A stretch of DNA of 42,858 nt from Verrucomicrobiota bacterium (GTDB taxonomy: Bacteria > Verrucomicrobiota > Verrucomicrobiia > Methylacidiphilales > JBCCWR01): NCBI GenBank assembly GCA_039192515.1, contig JBCCXA010000029.1, forward strand, positions 1-42,858, read 5' to 3'. This document shows, one piece after another, positions 1 through 9,832 of this stretch. Made by a program: the position numbers and the translations under genes. Each line of letters opens with the position of its first letter. Positions within the stretch are counted from its first letter, which is position 1. Below the pieces are notes generated by a model. It was not told the DNA's origin. It ran no database searches and saw nothing but the letters and a program-made list of their open reading frames with translations.

Positions 1-360
1 CTGGGCTTTGATATTGGAAGCGAAGATGAAGACTTTGATGGTGACGGGGTATCTAATTTTATTGAATACGTTTTTGGTGGATCACCTATGGATAGCTCAG
101 TGCAAATGTTTCCGGTTAAAATGAAAAATACTGCGGGGACTCTCCTCTATTCCCATGCCCGTCGTATAGATAGCAACGGCCTAACCTATCAAGTTCAAAC
201 CTCATATAATCTAGAACCTGGCAGTTGGAAAGATATCTATCCGACTCTTGTTAATCGGCTGCCGATGGATGATCAGTTTGAGATAGTCGAGCATGAGATT
301 GCGAACCAAGAGTTGAATGGAAAATCCGCTCTATTTATCCGTGTCAAAGCAATTAAATAG
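1..360 (+). CDS. 3' end of a third GH26/LamG array protein (partial)
   Basis: An open frame runs from the window edge to a TAG stop at 358-360. The 119 visible residues begin in the acidic calcium-binding stretch (DEDFDGDGVSNFIEYVFGG) and continue into the C-terminal domain. They match the tails of the two complete genes downstream, so this is the end of a further upstream copy in the same tandem array. Its last 60 residues resemble those of the 3786-7088 gene (MDDQFEIVEHEIANQELNG) much more than those of its immediate neighbour. The catalytic domain lies outside the window, so GH26 identity is inferred from the array. The spacer to the next gene is 61 bp. Confidence 0.85.
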   Translation: MGFDIGSEDEDFDGDGVSNFIEYVFGGSPMDSSVQMFPVKMKNTAGTLLYSHARRIDSNGLTYQVQTSYNLEPGSWKDIYPTLVNRLPMDDQFEIVEHEIANQELNGKSALFIRVKAIK

Positions 361-421
361 ACGATGTGAAGAAATTACAGTCTTTATTTTAAACACCTAA
401 TCTAACTCAAATACTACTGAA

Positions 422-3400
422 ATGAATAAAAAGACAACCTTGATAAGCCCCTTGGCTCTAGCGACTTGTCACATTGCTTTGACTGTTGCTTCTGCTCAAA
501 TACCGATGTCTGAAATTGAAGTAAGCAACGGATTATTAATTGACCCTCATTCCACACCGGAGACTCGAGCATTATATGTCAATGTTCAGCAACAAGCGAA
601 AAAAAGCCTTCTTTACGGAGTGCAACGTCCTTTTACGAGGGGCTATCATAATGGGGATAATGAGGATTTTGATGACTTCGACTTTGATGTTTCAGATCTT
701 AAGGATGTATGTGGAGAGCATCCAGCCGTGGTTGGGCTAGATTTTCTAGAACACCAAAGCTTTGATTTACCCAACGAGCTTTGGGAGCCTAGGCCGACGT
801 ACGAAGAGTCTACCTATGGTAGAATTATCAAGACTGTTTATTCCCGAGGTGGAGTGATTACCATGAGTTGGCATATGTCGAATCCAAAAACAGGTGCAAA
901 ATACTGGGACCGTGATGACAAAAAAACAGTGCAATATGTCTTGGAGGGTCAAATTGTAGATGGTGTAGACGTGCGGGCTAATTTTTACAGATTTCTGGAC
1001 CAGGCAGCTGATTTTTTCAAAGCTATGAAAGATGAGAACGGCAAGCTAATTCCTATCTTTTTTCGTCCTTTGCATGAGCAATACCACGACTCTTTTTGGT
1101 GGTCAGGGGATGGAGCAACTGTTGAACAATACAATCAGCTTTGGTACGAAATGATTGGATATCTTCGAGACACTAGGGAGGTGCGCAATCTTATTTATAT
1201 CATTTCACCCAACAAAACGGATAAGGAACAAAAGTACGTGGAAAAATTTCCCGGTCACAATTGGGTAGATGCTTATGGAATCGATTGGTATAGCAGATCG
1301 AATTTTTACGGACAGATTGAGCGTTCTAGTGAGTTGATTGTCCGTATGGCGCGAGAGCATAATAAGATTGCAGTTCTTACCGAAATCGGAGTCAAAGGTG
1401 GGATGACGTCCGAGACTTCAGCATCTTGGTACAGCATCCATGCTTTACAGCTCAAAGACAACCCAGTGGCCTCAGAAGTCGCCTGGTTCCATCAATGGTC
1501 CTCAAAAATATATGATTTTGCATGGAGTCCGGTCAAAAAATCCTTTAGACCTGATCTGGCTCATACAATACCTGATTTTCTAAAATTCTATAATGACGAA
1601 TGGACAGTCTTTGCAGATGGTATGCCAGCATTGGGCATTTATGATTTTAAAGCAGACAGCCCAGTACCCATCATTACGACAACGAATTTGAAAAGTGTTT
1701 CTAACCAAGAAAACTACTCAGAGCGGATAAGGGTGACCGGTGGTGATGGTGCTTTGACCTGGTCATTAGAGGATGGAGAATTACCGCCAGGCTTGACACT
1801 AAATAAAAATACCGGCCAAATAAGCGGCACGGTCAACGGTAGTGGCGGAGAGTACGGTATTGCCATCCGGGTGACGGATGCCGACGGAGATTCCGATGTG
1901 AGGATTTATGCCATTAACGTCTGGCCATCAGGCGATCAAGGGAGTGAGTTGGTTATGCATCTTGATGCCACTGTGAAATCATCTGTTGTGGGTAACCCGG
2001 TAACTCGTTGGAAGGATCAGTCAGGCAACAAAAATCACGGAAATCTGGAAGCGGGCTCGATTACCTATCCCAGCACTGAAACCTTTGCCTCTGAGCTTAG
2101 CGGTGTGGACTTTGGATCTGCCGCCAGTGCTCTGGAGTTGTTCAATGCAAAGGATTCTGATATCTGGCTGGACCAGTCAGGTCAAAACCCTCAAGGTTTT
2201 GCTGTGCTTATGGCTTACAAGCGGATGGGAAGTAATGCAAATGGTAGGCAGGACATTCTCGGTAATGAATCGAACACGAAATCCGGCTTTTTGGTTCGTA
2301 CGTTCAGTGGTACTATACAATCTGCGCTGAATGGTAAGACCTTGAGCCAAAGTGGATCAGTAGCAGAAGGAAATTCTGTTGTTCTTGGTATCAATTATCA
2401 TGCTGGAACTGGGCTTTTCGAGCTTTGGGATTCTCTATCCGGCTCCACGAGTAGGACGACAGTTTCTCCGGCAGATTTTTCCAAAGATGCTCCTGTGCTT
2501 CTAGGGATGACCAACAAACCCAGTCGTTATTTAGATGGTCTTGTCGGTGAAGTGAAAGTTTTTAATGGATCTCTGAGCACGCAAGCATTTGCATCTGAGC
2601 AGGAGGTTCTAGTGCAAAAGTGGGCCACAGGCTCGGTTTCGGGGCCAGGAGCTGCGGAACTTGTATTGCATCTGAATGCTACAGATGCTAGCTCTGTTGT
2701 AGGAAACCCGGTAAGCCAATGGTCAGATCTTTCTGGTCTAGGAAATCATGCAACTCCCAGTAAGGGAGCCGTTACCTATCCGAGTGTAGCTTTATTCCCT
2801 TCCGGGCTCACAGGGATTGATTTTGGAAGTGGACGCAACTCCTTGGAACTGTTCGATGTCCAAGAATCAGATGGCTTGCTCGACCAGACTGGTAGTGATG
2901 GTTTTGCTGTATTTCTCACCTATCGTAAAACGGGCAATGAAACCGACCAGCAGGATTTGCTTGGTAATGTCTCAAAAACGGATGCTTCTGAGAATGGTGG
3001 ATTCGTGGTGCGGCTAAGTTCAGGTGGAGTGCTACGTGCAATGATGGGGGACGCCTCATTAAGCAGTGCTGGAGATAATCTTAAAATTGGCGATTCTATG
3101 GTCATAGGGATTCGCTATTTAGCTGACGCTGGGCTCCTTGAGCTCTATAATTCCCTCGGAGACACGGTCGACACTGCCACGGCTGCCGCCGCAGATTTTT
3201 CCAATTCCAGCCCACTGACTCTGGGTTCGGCGAACAAGCAAAGCCGTTATGCAATGGGCGTCATAGGAGAAGTCAAAATATTTAGCGGAGCCATGGATTC
3301 GGATGTGTTTCAATCCGAGTTGTCGGCTTTGAACTCTAAATGGATAACAAATGAGACAGACTATTGGGCTTCGGGACTAGGCTTCGATATTGGAGGTGAA

Positions 3401-3724
3401 GACGAGGACTTCGATGGGGACGGGGTGTCTAATTTTATTGAATACGTCTTTGGTGGATCACCTATGGATAGCTCAGTGCAAATGTTTCCAGTTAGAATGA
3501 AAAACATTGCGGGTACCCTTCTCTACTCCCATGCTCGTCGTATAAATAGCAATGGCTTAATCTATCAAGTTCAAACCTCATCTACCCTAGAACCCGGAAG
3601 CTGGAGAGATATTAATCCGGTTATCAATAATGTAACCCCATTAGATGATGTATTCGAAGAAATCGACTATGAGTTTCCAAGTGGGGAAGATGCCCTATTT
3701 ATTCGTGTGAAAGCTACGAAATAA
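422..3724 (+). CDS. Secreted multidomain GH26 glycoside hydrolase (beta-mannanase type), copy A
   Basis: A 1100-residue exported enzyme expected to hydrolyse beta-1,4-mannan or a related beta-glycan outside the cell. Residues 1-25 form a signal peptide with a plausible cleavage after ASA. Residues 30-410 are the GH26 barrel: the strand motif GGVITMSWHMSNP, the acid/base Glu219 in FFRPLHEQYH followed by FWWSG, and the nucleophile Glu321 in VLTEIG are all visible. Residues about 425-500 form a He_PIG-like Ig module (LPPGLTLN...TGQISGT). Two related LamG/concanavalin-like modules follow (about 505-740 and 747-980), each opening with a LHL(D/N)A...W.D.SG.(K/G)NH pattern. The tail, about 985-1100, holds an Asp-rich Ca-binding motif and a C-terminal domain that may serve in sorting or surface attachment. 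The ATG start is directly followed by the signal peptide. The exact substrate cannot be read from sequence. Confidence 0.88.
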   Translation: MNKKTTLISPLALATCHIALTVASAQIPMSEIEVSNGLLIDPHSTPETRALYVNVQQQAKKSLLYGVQRPFTRGYHNGDNEDFDDFDFDVSDLKDVCGEHPAVVGLDFLEHQSFDLPNELWEPRPTYEESTYGRIIKTVYSRGGVITMSWHMSNPKTGAKYWDRDDKKTVQYVLEGQIVDGVDVRANFYRFLDQAADFFKAMKDENGKLIPIFFRPLHEQYHDSFWWSGDGATVEQYNQLWYEMIGYLRDTREVRNLIYIISPNKTDKEQKYVEKFPGHNWVDAYGIDWYSRSNFYGQIERSSELIVRMAREHNKIAVLTEIGVKGGMTSETSASWYSIHALQLKDNPVASEVAWFHQWSSKIYDFAWSPVKKSFRPDLAHTIPDFLKFYNDEWTVFADGMPALGIYDFKADSPVPIITTTNLKSVSNQENYSERIRVTGGDGALTWSLEDGELPPGLTLNKNTGQISGTVNGSGGEYGIAIRVTDADGDSDVRIYAINVWPSGDQGSELVMHLDATVKSSVVGNPVTRWKDQSGNKNHGNLEAGSITYPSTETFASELSGVDFGSAASALELFNAKDSDIWLDQSGQNPQGFAVLMAYKRMGSNANGRQDILGNESNTKSGFLVRTFSGTIQSALNGKTLSQSGSVAEGNSVVLGINYHAGTGLFELWDSLSGSTSRTTVSPADFSKDAPVLLGMTNKPSRYLDGLVGEVKVFNGSLSTQAFASEQEVLVQKWATGSVSGPGAAELVLHLNATDASSVVGNPVSQWSDLSGLGNHATPSKGAVTYPSVALFPSGLTGIDFGSGRNSLELFDVQESDGLLDQTGSDGFAVFLTYRKTGNETDQQDLLGNVSKTDASENGGFVVRLSSGGVLRAMMGDASLSSAGDNLKIGDSMVIGIRYLADAGLLELYNSLGDTVDTATAAAADFSNSSPLTLGSANKQSRYAMGVIGEVKIFSGAMDSDVFQSELSALNSKWITNETDYWASGLGFDIGGEDEDFDGDGVSNFIEYVFGGSPMDSSVQMFPVRMKNIAGTLLYSHARRINSNGLIYQVQTSSTLEPGSWRDINPVINNVTPLDDVFEEIDYEFPSGEDALFIRVKATK

Positions 3725-3785
3725 AATATGAACTCAGATACCACTCTTCACTCAAACCAATTAATCTAATGCTAATATTGCGGAT

Positions 3786-6700
3786 GTGAATAAGACAACA
3801 ACCTTGGTAAGCTCCCTCCTTCTAGTAGTCAGTTCTATGTTGGTCACAGTCGGGTCAGCGCTAACACCTGTATCCCAAATTCAGATAACGGATGGATTAT
3901 TGATTGATCCTCATTCTACGCCTGAGACGAGAGCCTTATTTATCAATATGCAGCAGCAAGCAAAAAAGAGTCTCCTCTACGGGGTTCACCGGGCTTATAC
4001 GAAAGGTTATCACAAGAAGGACAACAAGAATTTTGATAACTCTGATTTAAAAGAGGTTGTAGGCGAGAACCCAGCAGTGCTGGGTTTAGATTTTACCGGA
4101 CATGAAAATTTCAAAACACCTGACGATTTCTGGGCGCCAAACCCCACATATGAAGATACTACTTATGGTAAAATTATTAAGGCAGTCCACTCTCGAGGTG
4201 GCGTGATTACCATCAGTTGGCACATGTCTAATCCCAAAACGGGTAATAACTATAATGACCGCGATGATCGGAAAACGGTAAAACATATTTTAGAGGGAAA
4301 TATAGTAGATGGCGTTGACGTGCGGGCCAATTTTTTCAGGTACCTGGATCATGCAGCCGATTTTTTCAAAGCTATGAAAGATAAGAATGGTAAGCACATT
4401 CCCATCTTTTTTCGTCCCCTGCACGAGCAATATCACAACGTTTTTTGGTGGTCAGGAAATGCCGCGAGTGTCGAAGAATATAATCAGCTTTGGTACCTGA
4501 TGATCGGTTACCTTCGAGACGTTAAGGAAGTGCGGAATCTTATCTACATTATTTCGCCAAACAGAGTCGGTAATATGGAGGATTACATGGAGAAATTTCC
4601 GGGCCATGATTGGGTAGATGGTTACGGACTTGATTGGTATGCCGTGAATGATTTTTCGAAGCAGCTGGAGCAAGCCAGTGAGTTGCTTGTTGGTTTGGCA
4701 AGGGAATACAACAAAATTGCAGTGCTTTCAGAAATTGGCGTCAAAAATGGAATGACATCCGAGACTTCTGCCAAATGGTATAGTTCCCATGCGTTAAAGC
4801 TTAAGGATAACCCAGTGGCCTCTGAAGTTGCCTGGTTCTTGCAGTGGTCTTCCAGGCATGGCAACAATACTTCATGGTCTCCAGTTAAACAAAAGCATCG
4901 GCCAGATATTGCTCATATATTGCCTGACTTTGAGATTTTTTATAATGACAAATGGACAGTCTTTGAAGACGATATGCCGGCTTTGGGCATTTATGATTTT
5001 AAAGCGGATAGCCCAGTGCCTATCATTACGACAACGAATTTGAAAAGTGTTTCTAACCAAGACAACTACTCAGAGTGGATAAGGGTGACAGGTGGTGATG
5101 GTGCTTTGACCTGGTCATTAGAAGATGGAGAATTACCACCTGGGTTGCGGTTAAGTCAAACTACCGGGCAGATTAGCGGAACGGTGAACGGTAGTAGCGG
5201 TGAGTACGGTATTGCCATCCGGGTGACGGATGCCGACGGAGATTCCGATGTGAGGATTTATGCCATTAACGTTTGGCCATCAGGCGATCAAGAGAGTGAG
5301 TTGGTTATGCATCTTGATGCCACTGTGAAATCATCTGTTGTGGGCAACCCGGTAACTCGTTGGAAGGATCAGTCAGGCAACAAAAATCACGGAAATCTGC
5401 AAGCGGGCTCGATTACTTATCCCAGCACTGAAATCTTTGAATCTGGGTTTAGTGGCGTGGACTTTGGATCTGCAACCAGTGCTCTAGAATTGTTCAATGC
5501 AGAGGATTCTGATATCTGGCTGGACCAATCGGGTCAAAACCCTCAAGGCTTTGCTGTGCTTATGGCTTACAAGCGAATGGGAAGCAATGCAAACGGCCGG
5601 CAGGACATTGTCGGTAATGAATCGAACACGAAATCCGGCTTTTTGGTTCGTATGTTCAGTGGTACTATACAATCTGCCCTGAATGGTAAGATCTTGAGCC
5701 AAAGTGGATCAGTAGCAGAAGGAAATTCAGTTGTTGTTGGTGTCAATTATCATGCGGAAACTGGGCTTTTCGAGCTTTGGGATTCTCAATCCGGCTCCAC
5801 GAGTAGCACGACAGTTTCTCCGGCAGATTTCTCAAAAAATGTTCCCGTACTCCTAGGGATGACTACCAAAACCGGTCGTTATTTAGATGGTCTTGTCGGC
5901 GAAGTGAAGGTTTTTGATGGATCTCTGAGCGCGCAAGCATTTGCGTCTGAGCAGGAGGCTTTAGTGCAAAAGTGGGCTATAATTTCGGGTCAGATGCTAA
6001 GGCCTGCCGAACTGGTATTGCACTTGAATGCTATCGATAGCAGCTCAGTTGTAGGAAACCCGGTAAGCCAATGGTCAGATCTTTCTGGTCTTGGAAACCA
6101 TGCGACTCCGAGTAAGGGAGCCGTCACCTATCCGAGTATGGCGCTCTTTCCTTCCGGTCTCAAAGGCCTTGATTTTGGAAATGGGCATAATTCACTGGAA
6201 CTCTTCGATGCGCAAGAATCAGATGGCTTACTCGACCAGACTGGTAGTGATGGTTTTGCTGTATTCCTCACCTATCGTAAAACGGGCAATGAAACCGACC
6301 AACAGGATTTGCTCGGTAATGTCTCTAAAACAGATGCTTCTGAGAATGGCGGATTCGTATTGCGGCTAAGCTCGGGCGGAGTGCTACGTGCAATGATGGG
6401 GGATGTTTCACTAAGCAGTAATGGAGATACTCTTAAAATTGGCGATTCTATGGTCATAGGCGTTCGCTACCTAGCTGATACCGGGCTCCTTGAGCTCTAT
6501 AACTCTCTCGGGAATACGGCCGACACTGCCACGGTCACTGCCGCAGATTTTTCCAATTCTAGCCCGCTGACTCTAGGTTCGGCGAACAAGCAAAGCCGTT
6601 ATGCAATGGGCGTCATAGGAGAAGTCAAAATGTTTAGCGGAGTCATGGATTCGGATACGCTCCAATCCGAGTGGGCCGCTTTGTACTCTAAATGGATAAC

Positions 6701-7088
6701 AAATGAAACCGACTACTGGGCTTTGGGACTAGGCTTCGATATTGGAGGTGAAGACGAGGACTTCGATGGGGACGGGGTATCTAATTTTATTGAATACGTT
6801 TTTGGCGGATCGCCCATGGATAGCTCAGTGCAAACGTTTCCGGTTAGAATGAAAAATAATGCGGGAACCCTCTTCTATTCCCATGCTCGTCGTATAGATA
6901 GCAATGGCCTAACCTATCAAGTTCAAAGCTCATATAACCTAGAACCTGACAGTTGGAAGGATATCAATCCGACTCTTATTAATCGGCAGTCGATGGATGA
7001 TCAATTTGAGATAGTCGAGCATGAGATCGCGAACCAAGAATTGAATGGAGAATCTGCTCTATTTATCCGTGTCAAGGCGATTAAGTGA
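3786..7088 (+). CDS. Secreted multidomain GH26 glycoside hydrolase (beta-mannanase type), copy B
   Basis: Paralogue of the preceding gene with the same 1100-residue layout: signal peptide (about 1-25), GH26 barrel, He_PIG-like module, two LamG-like modules and an Asp-rich Ca-binding tail. Catalytic residues are present: Glu214 in FFRPLHEQYH and Glu316 in VLSEIG. The start is GTG, at the position of the ATG in the upstream copy, giving MNKTTTLVSS. Within the barrel the two copies differ at many positions. From the codons for GIYDFKADSP onward they are almost identical at nucleotide level for over a kilobase. The 61-bp spacer before it has the same length as the spacer before copy A but a different sequence. 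The divergent barrels suggest the copies differ in substrate preference or cleavage pattern while sharing binding modules. Confidence 0.87.
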   Translation: MNKTTTLVSSLLLVVSSMLVTVGSALTPVSQIQITDGLLIDPHSTPETRALFINMQQQAKKSLLYGVHRAYTKGYHKKDNKNFDNSDLKEVVGENPAVLGLDFTGHENFKTPDDFWAPNPTYEDTTYGKIIKAVHSRGGVITISWHMSNPKTGNNYNDRDDRKTVKHILEGNIVDGVDVRANFFRYLDHAADFFKAMKDKNGKHIPIFFRPLHEQYHNVFWWSGNAASVEEYNQLWYLMIGYLRDVKEVRNLIYIISPNRVGNMEDYMEKFPGHDWVDGYGLDWYAVNDFSKQLEQASELLVGLAREYNKIAVLSEIGVKNGMTSETSAKWYSSHALKLKDNPVASEVAWFLQWSSRHGNNTSWSPVKQKHRPDIAHILPDFEIFYNDKWTVFEDDMPALGIYDFKADSPVPIITTTNLKSVSNQDNYSEWIRVTGGDGALTWSLEDGELPPGLRLSQTTGQISGTVNGSSGEYGIAIRVTDADGDSDVRIYAINVWPSGDQESELVMHLDATVKSSVVGNPVTRWKDQSGNKNHGNLQAGSITYPSTEIFESGFSGVDFGSATSALELFNAEDSDIWLDQSGQNPQGFAVLMAYKRMGSNANGRQDIVGNESNTKSGFLVRMFSGTIQSALNGKILSQSGSVAEGNSVVVGVNYHAETGLFELWDSQSGSTSSTTVSPADFSKNVPVLLGMTTKTGRYLDGLVGEVKVFDGSLSAQAFASEQEALVQKWAIISGQMLRPAELVLHLNAIDSSSVVGNPVSQWSDLSGLGNHATPSKGAVTYPSMALFPSGLKGLDFGNGHNSLELFDAQESDGLLDQTGSDGFAVFLTYRKTGNETDQQDLLGNVSKTDASENGGFVLRLSSGGVLRAMMGDVSLSSNGDTLKIGDSMVIGVRYLADTGLLELYNSLGNTADTATVTAADFSNSSPLTLGSANKQSRYAMGVIGEVKMFSGVMDSDTLQSEWAALYSKWITNETDYWALGLGFDIGGEDEDFDGDGVSNFIEYVFGGSPMDSSVQTFPVRMKNNAGTLFYSHARRIDSNGLTYQVQSSYNLEPDSWKDINPTLINRQSMDDQFEIVEHEIANQELNGESALFIRVKAIK

Positions 7089-7617
7089 TAATGGATTCTG
7101 GCTGCTGCCTTCATAAGAGGATCTTTCAACTTAGAGCATTTTAGAATGTTCATTTTTGTCATGCTTCGGTTCAACCAGGGTATCTAGCGAGTCCAAATGT
7201 TCATAGGTTTTTGCGCCGCATTGATGTCAGATATCACCGCTGATTCCAGCAAGGAAATAGTCAGGTTGTGCGAAGCGCAGTTACCTTTTTTTAGAAATGC
7301 ATGAGTGCCCGAATAAAGGATTCCCCAGTCGAGCTCTTAGAGGACATTTGGGTGGAGCTAAAATATTTAGATAAGCCAATTCACTAAGGATTTTCTGATA
7401 AGCTTTATAGCTTAGCACAAGGTTTTGTGCAAATTTTTAAGCTTCCATGCATCATGCGAGTTAATAGACGTGCTTATTGCTTCAGCTTAGATCATAGTGT
7501 TTAGATGAAGGTGTTTCTTGCTCACCGCGGTAACCAAGCTTGCCGGACTGGGGTAGACTCATGCTTACAAAATATTGAAGCCAGACTGGCCCTCAATACC
7601 CAGCGAGTTAAATACAG
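7089..7617. other. 529-bp gap without a recognisable gene
   Basis: No convincing open frame, RNA gene or strong terminator was found between the last GH26 gene and the sulfatase remnant. Short frames are interrupted often on both strands. The region adjoins a pseudogene and may itself be eroded coding DNA, but nothing in it could be identified. Confidence 0.5.
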
Positions 7618-9405
7618 ATGGGGTTGAATATCCTGAGTATTGACCTAACTTCCGTTAAATTATTATTTGTTATGTTTCTGCTGGAAAGCCGTTTGCTGGT
7701 GGTCTCTCGCAATATCTTGCTCATTCAAGCAGATGACCTTGAATATACGGATCTTGGTACCATGGCCATGGCAGCCTGGGTATCCAGACACCTCACTTGG
7801 ACCGTCTAGGTCATGAATCGATGCGTTTCGATCGTTTTTATGTGCATCCGCTGTGTGCACCACCCCGAGCTTCGCTTTTGACAGGCAAGCACTTCCGGCG
7901 AACCGGTGTTTACGGGGTGATGGGGGTATGGATTTCATGAATTTAGATGAGATAACCATTGCTGAAGTCCTGCGTGATGCTGGTTATTGAACCGGTATGT
8001 GGAGAAAGTGGCACACTGGTAAATCAGATGGCTACTTCCCTCGGGACCGTGGTTTTGAGGAAGCTTATATGGCTAAACTCTACATCTATGAAAATAATCC
8101 AGGTTTACTAAATGGAAAGCTAGTTCCTGCCAAGGGCTGGACATCAGCAGTGCTAACCGACTACGCAATGGATTTTATGAAAGACAAGTCAGATGAGTCA
8201 TTTTTTGCCTATGTGTCCTACCTGTCGCACCATGGGAAATGGGCAGCTCCAAAGACTGTATTGCACGTTATCAATCGGCTGGTTATATAAAAAGCATGTC
8301 GACACTTTACGGTATGATCAGTCATATGGACTATCATATAGGAAGGCTACTGGAGCCGTAGACGATTTGAGACTAAGGGAATTGACAATTGTTTTGTTTA
8401 TGAGCGACAACGGCTCGGCTCGAAATGTGCCGGGCAGTCGTGTGACGGATGAAGAATGGGAAGAGCATATGACCCCGCTTCAACTACGCGGGAAAAAATC
8501 CACAGTTTATGAAAATGGGATACGGTCACCATTGTTCCTTCGCTGGGGAGATCGTCTCAAAGCGGTTGTAAATAGTCAGTTATTGATGGTCATGGACATA
8601 CTGCTACATCCATGGGAGAGATGGGTGGAGCTCAAGCGCCAGGAGGACTGGGAGGAGAGAGTTTTGTTAATTTATTAAAAGATTCTAATACAAAATAGCC
8701 TGAGTGGACCCTATATTTCTTTCTGCGAAACCTCGGCTAGTAGATTAGAAAACGTTACGCTACTAGCCTTGTGAGAAGCAAAGTCTCACAGCTTATCCCC
8801 AACTCCTGAGGATTATAGGAGATGGTTTAAAGTTTTTAAAACGAGCCGAATATATGGAACTTTTTGACATTAGTAAAGATCAGCGAGAAGAAAACAGCCT
8901 CGCGACCGAGCAGCCGGAAAAAGCCAGTTACCTGAATACACAAGCCAATGCTTGGGTTGATCGAATCCTATCTGAGCCTGGATCATTTACCCGTCCAACT
9001 ATGCTCATCGCTAAAGATGGGAAGAAAGAAACGGAATTCCCCGCTAGTTGCGTGGCCCATAATCAGGGTGGCCTCAGAAATGATAGCTATCATTTGAAAA
9101 ATTGGAACATACCTGGTGATCTTGCCAACTTCAATCTCGATATCCAGATTCGGGGATCCTACACTTTTGAAATTGAATTTGATGCCCCATTAACGCGTTA
9201 CGCTAGTCTTGAGATTGGGCTCGCGGGTAAGACAGCAGTATGTAAAAATAACAAAGAAGAAAAATCATATCACCTTTTTTCTACAAATCCTATTGATGTC
9301 GAAGAGAGAGACAACTCTGTCTATAAAATTGATCTCACCACTGAAGATCGCAGCTTCCATGTCATCCATAACGATGAAACGGATGAAGAAGGAAAGTGCT
9401 GGTGA
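7618..9405 (+). pseudogene. Decayed secreted sulfatase (S1 formylglycine family type)
   Basis: Sulfatase sequence is readable only by switching frames. In order: a hydrophobic leader and NILLIQADDL (metal-binding Asp pair, about 7700-7740); a frame change near 7758, then TPHLDRLG and the active-site motif CAPPRASLLTG (Cys for formylglycine, about 7855-7885); a frame change in a G-run near 7925; an in-frame TGA at 7988-7990 where sulfatases usually read GYRTGMWGKWH; GMWRKWHTG and an FFAYVSYLSHHG block; frame changes near 8255 and 8355; LFMSDNG at about 8400; another frame change near 8600; then stops up to about 8850. The ELFDISKDQREENSLA end block and a 150-residue C-terminal domain are open from 8854 to 9405. 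The number of lesions rules out a single sequencing error. It would have removed sulfate esters from a polysaccharide. Confidence 0.88.
8735..8790. other. Two consecutive perfect stem-loops inside the sulfatase remnant
   Basis: GGCTAGTAG at 8735-8743 is perfectly complementary to CTACTAGCC at 8760-8768 with a 16-nt loop. Two bases later GTGAGA at 8771-8776 pairs with TCTCAC at 8784-8789 around a 7-nt loop, extendable by one T-A pair. The pair lies where the sulfatase reading frame is lost between LLKDSNTK and the ELFDISKD block. Neither stem is followed by a T-run. They could be an inserted REP-like element or chance products of decay. Confidence 0.5.
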
Positions 9406-9832
9406 GTAACCTTCCTTACGTCGATGCTGAATTTTTAAAAAGAGGCTAGTTCGTGCACCTCTTTTTGAGGAAGCTTAATAAGAGTCTATTCTGATTCACT
9501 TTCTATGAGTCTTGATTCTTTTCAGATGAATGCTCAACTTTGAGAAAACCTGTGTTATCCTCAGACCTGATCCGAGGATTCAGGATTCATAAGCTGTTTG
9601 TTCCTTGATGCTAATGTTTAACCGGGGTATGACATAAACGATTGTGTAACCCTAATGATGCAACCATACGTAATCAATACAAAGGGATGGAAAACCAAAG
9701 CCAACGGATCTAGAAAGAACACGCAATCAACACAGCAAATTATCCAGTCACATACGAGTAAATATCGCAATATTATTATTGTATTTAATTGGCTAAAAAC
9801 TATAAAACAACTTAAGTAAATCAATTAAACTC
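9406..9832. other. 427-bp intergenic region before the beta-helix gene
   Basis: It holds the terminator at 9437-9466 and a second small inverted repeat, ATCCTC at 9557-9562 with GAGGAT at 9574-9579. The last 100 bp are AT-rich with a possible weak promoter: TTATTG at 9776-9781 and TATAAA at 9801-9806, a 19-bp spacer that is longer than ideal. A minus-strand frame here encodes only low-complexity hydrophobic sequence and is not considered a gene. Confidence 0.4.
9437..9466 (+). terminator. Probable intrinsic terminator after the sulfatase remnant
   Basis: AAAAAGAGG at 9437-9445 and CCTCTTTTT at 9458-9466 form a perfect 9-bp stem with a 12-nt loop and a T-run forming its 3' arm. It lies about 30 bp after the stop at 9405, as expected for a terminator of the original sulfatase transcript. 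The A-run on the 5' arm would let it work in both directions. Confidence 0.55.

Larger units (their letters stand above)
1..7088 (+). repeat. Tandem gene array of GH26-LamG units, period about 3.36 kb
   Basis: The start codons at 422 and 3786 are 3364 bp apart. The same tail sequence occurs near positions 1, 3377 and 6729. At least three copies exist and the array extends off the left edge. Homology is uneven: the accessory modules are nearly identical between copies, while the catalytic halves and the 61-bp spacers have diverged. Each unit also contains an internal LamG duplication. Confidence 0.9.

Noticed and set aside
7988..7990. TGA in the sulfatase as a selenocysteine codon
   Set aside because: The position normally holds Arg in GYRTGMWGKWH, and several frameshifts surround it. 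Decay explains it better.
9618..9824. Minus-strand 68-codon frame before the beta-helix gene
   Set aside because: It is low-complexity hydrophobic sequence from an AT-rich promoter region, with no domain and no ribosome binding site.
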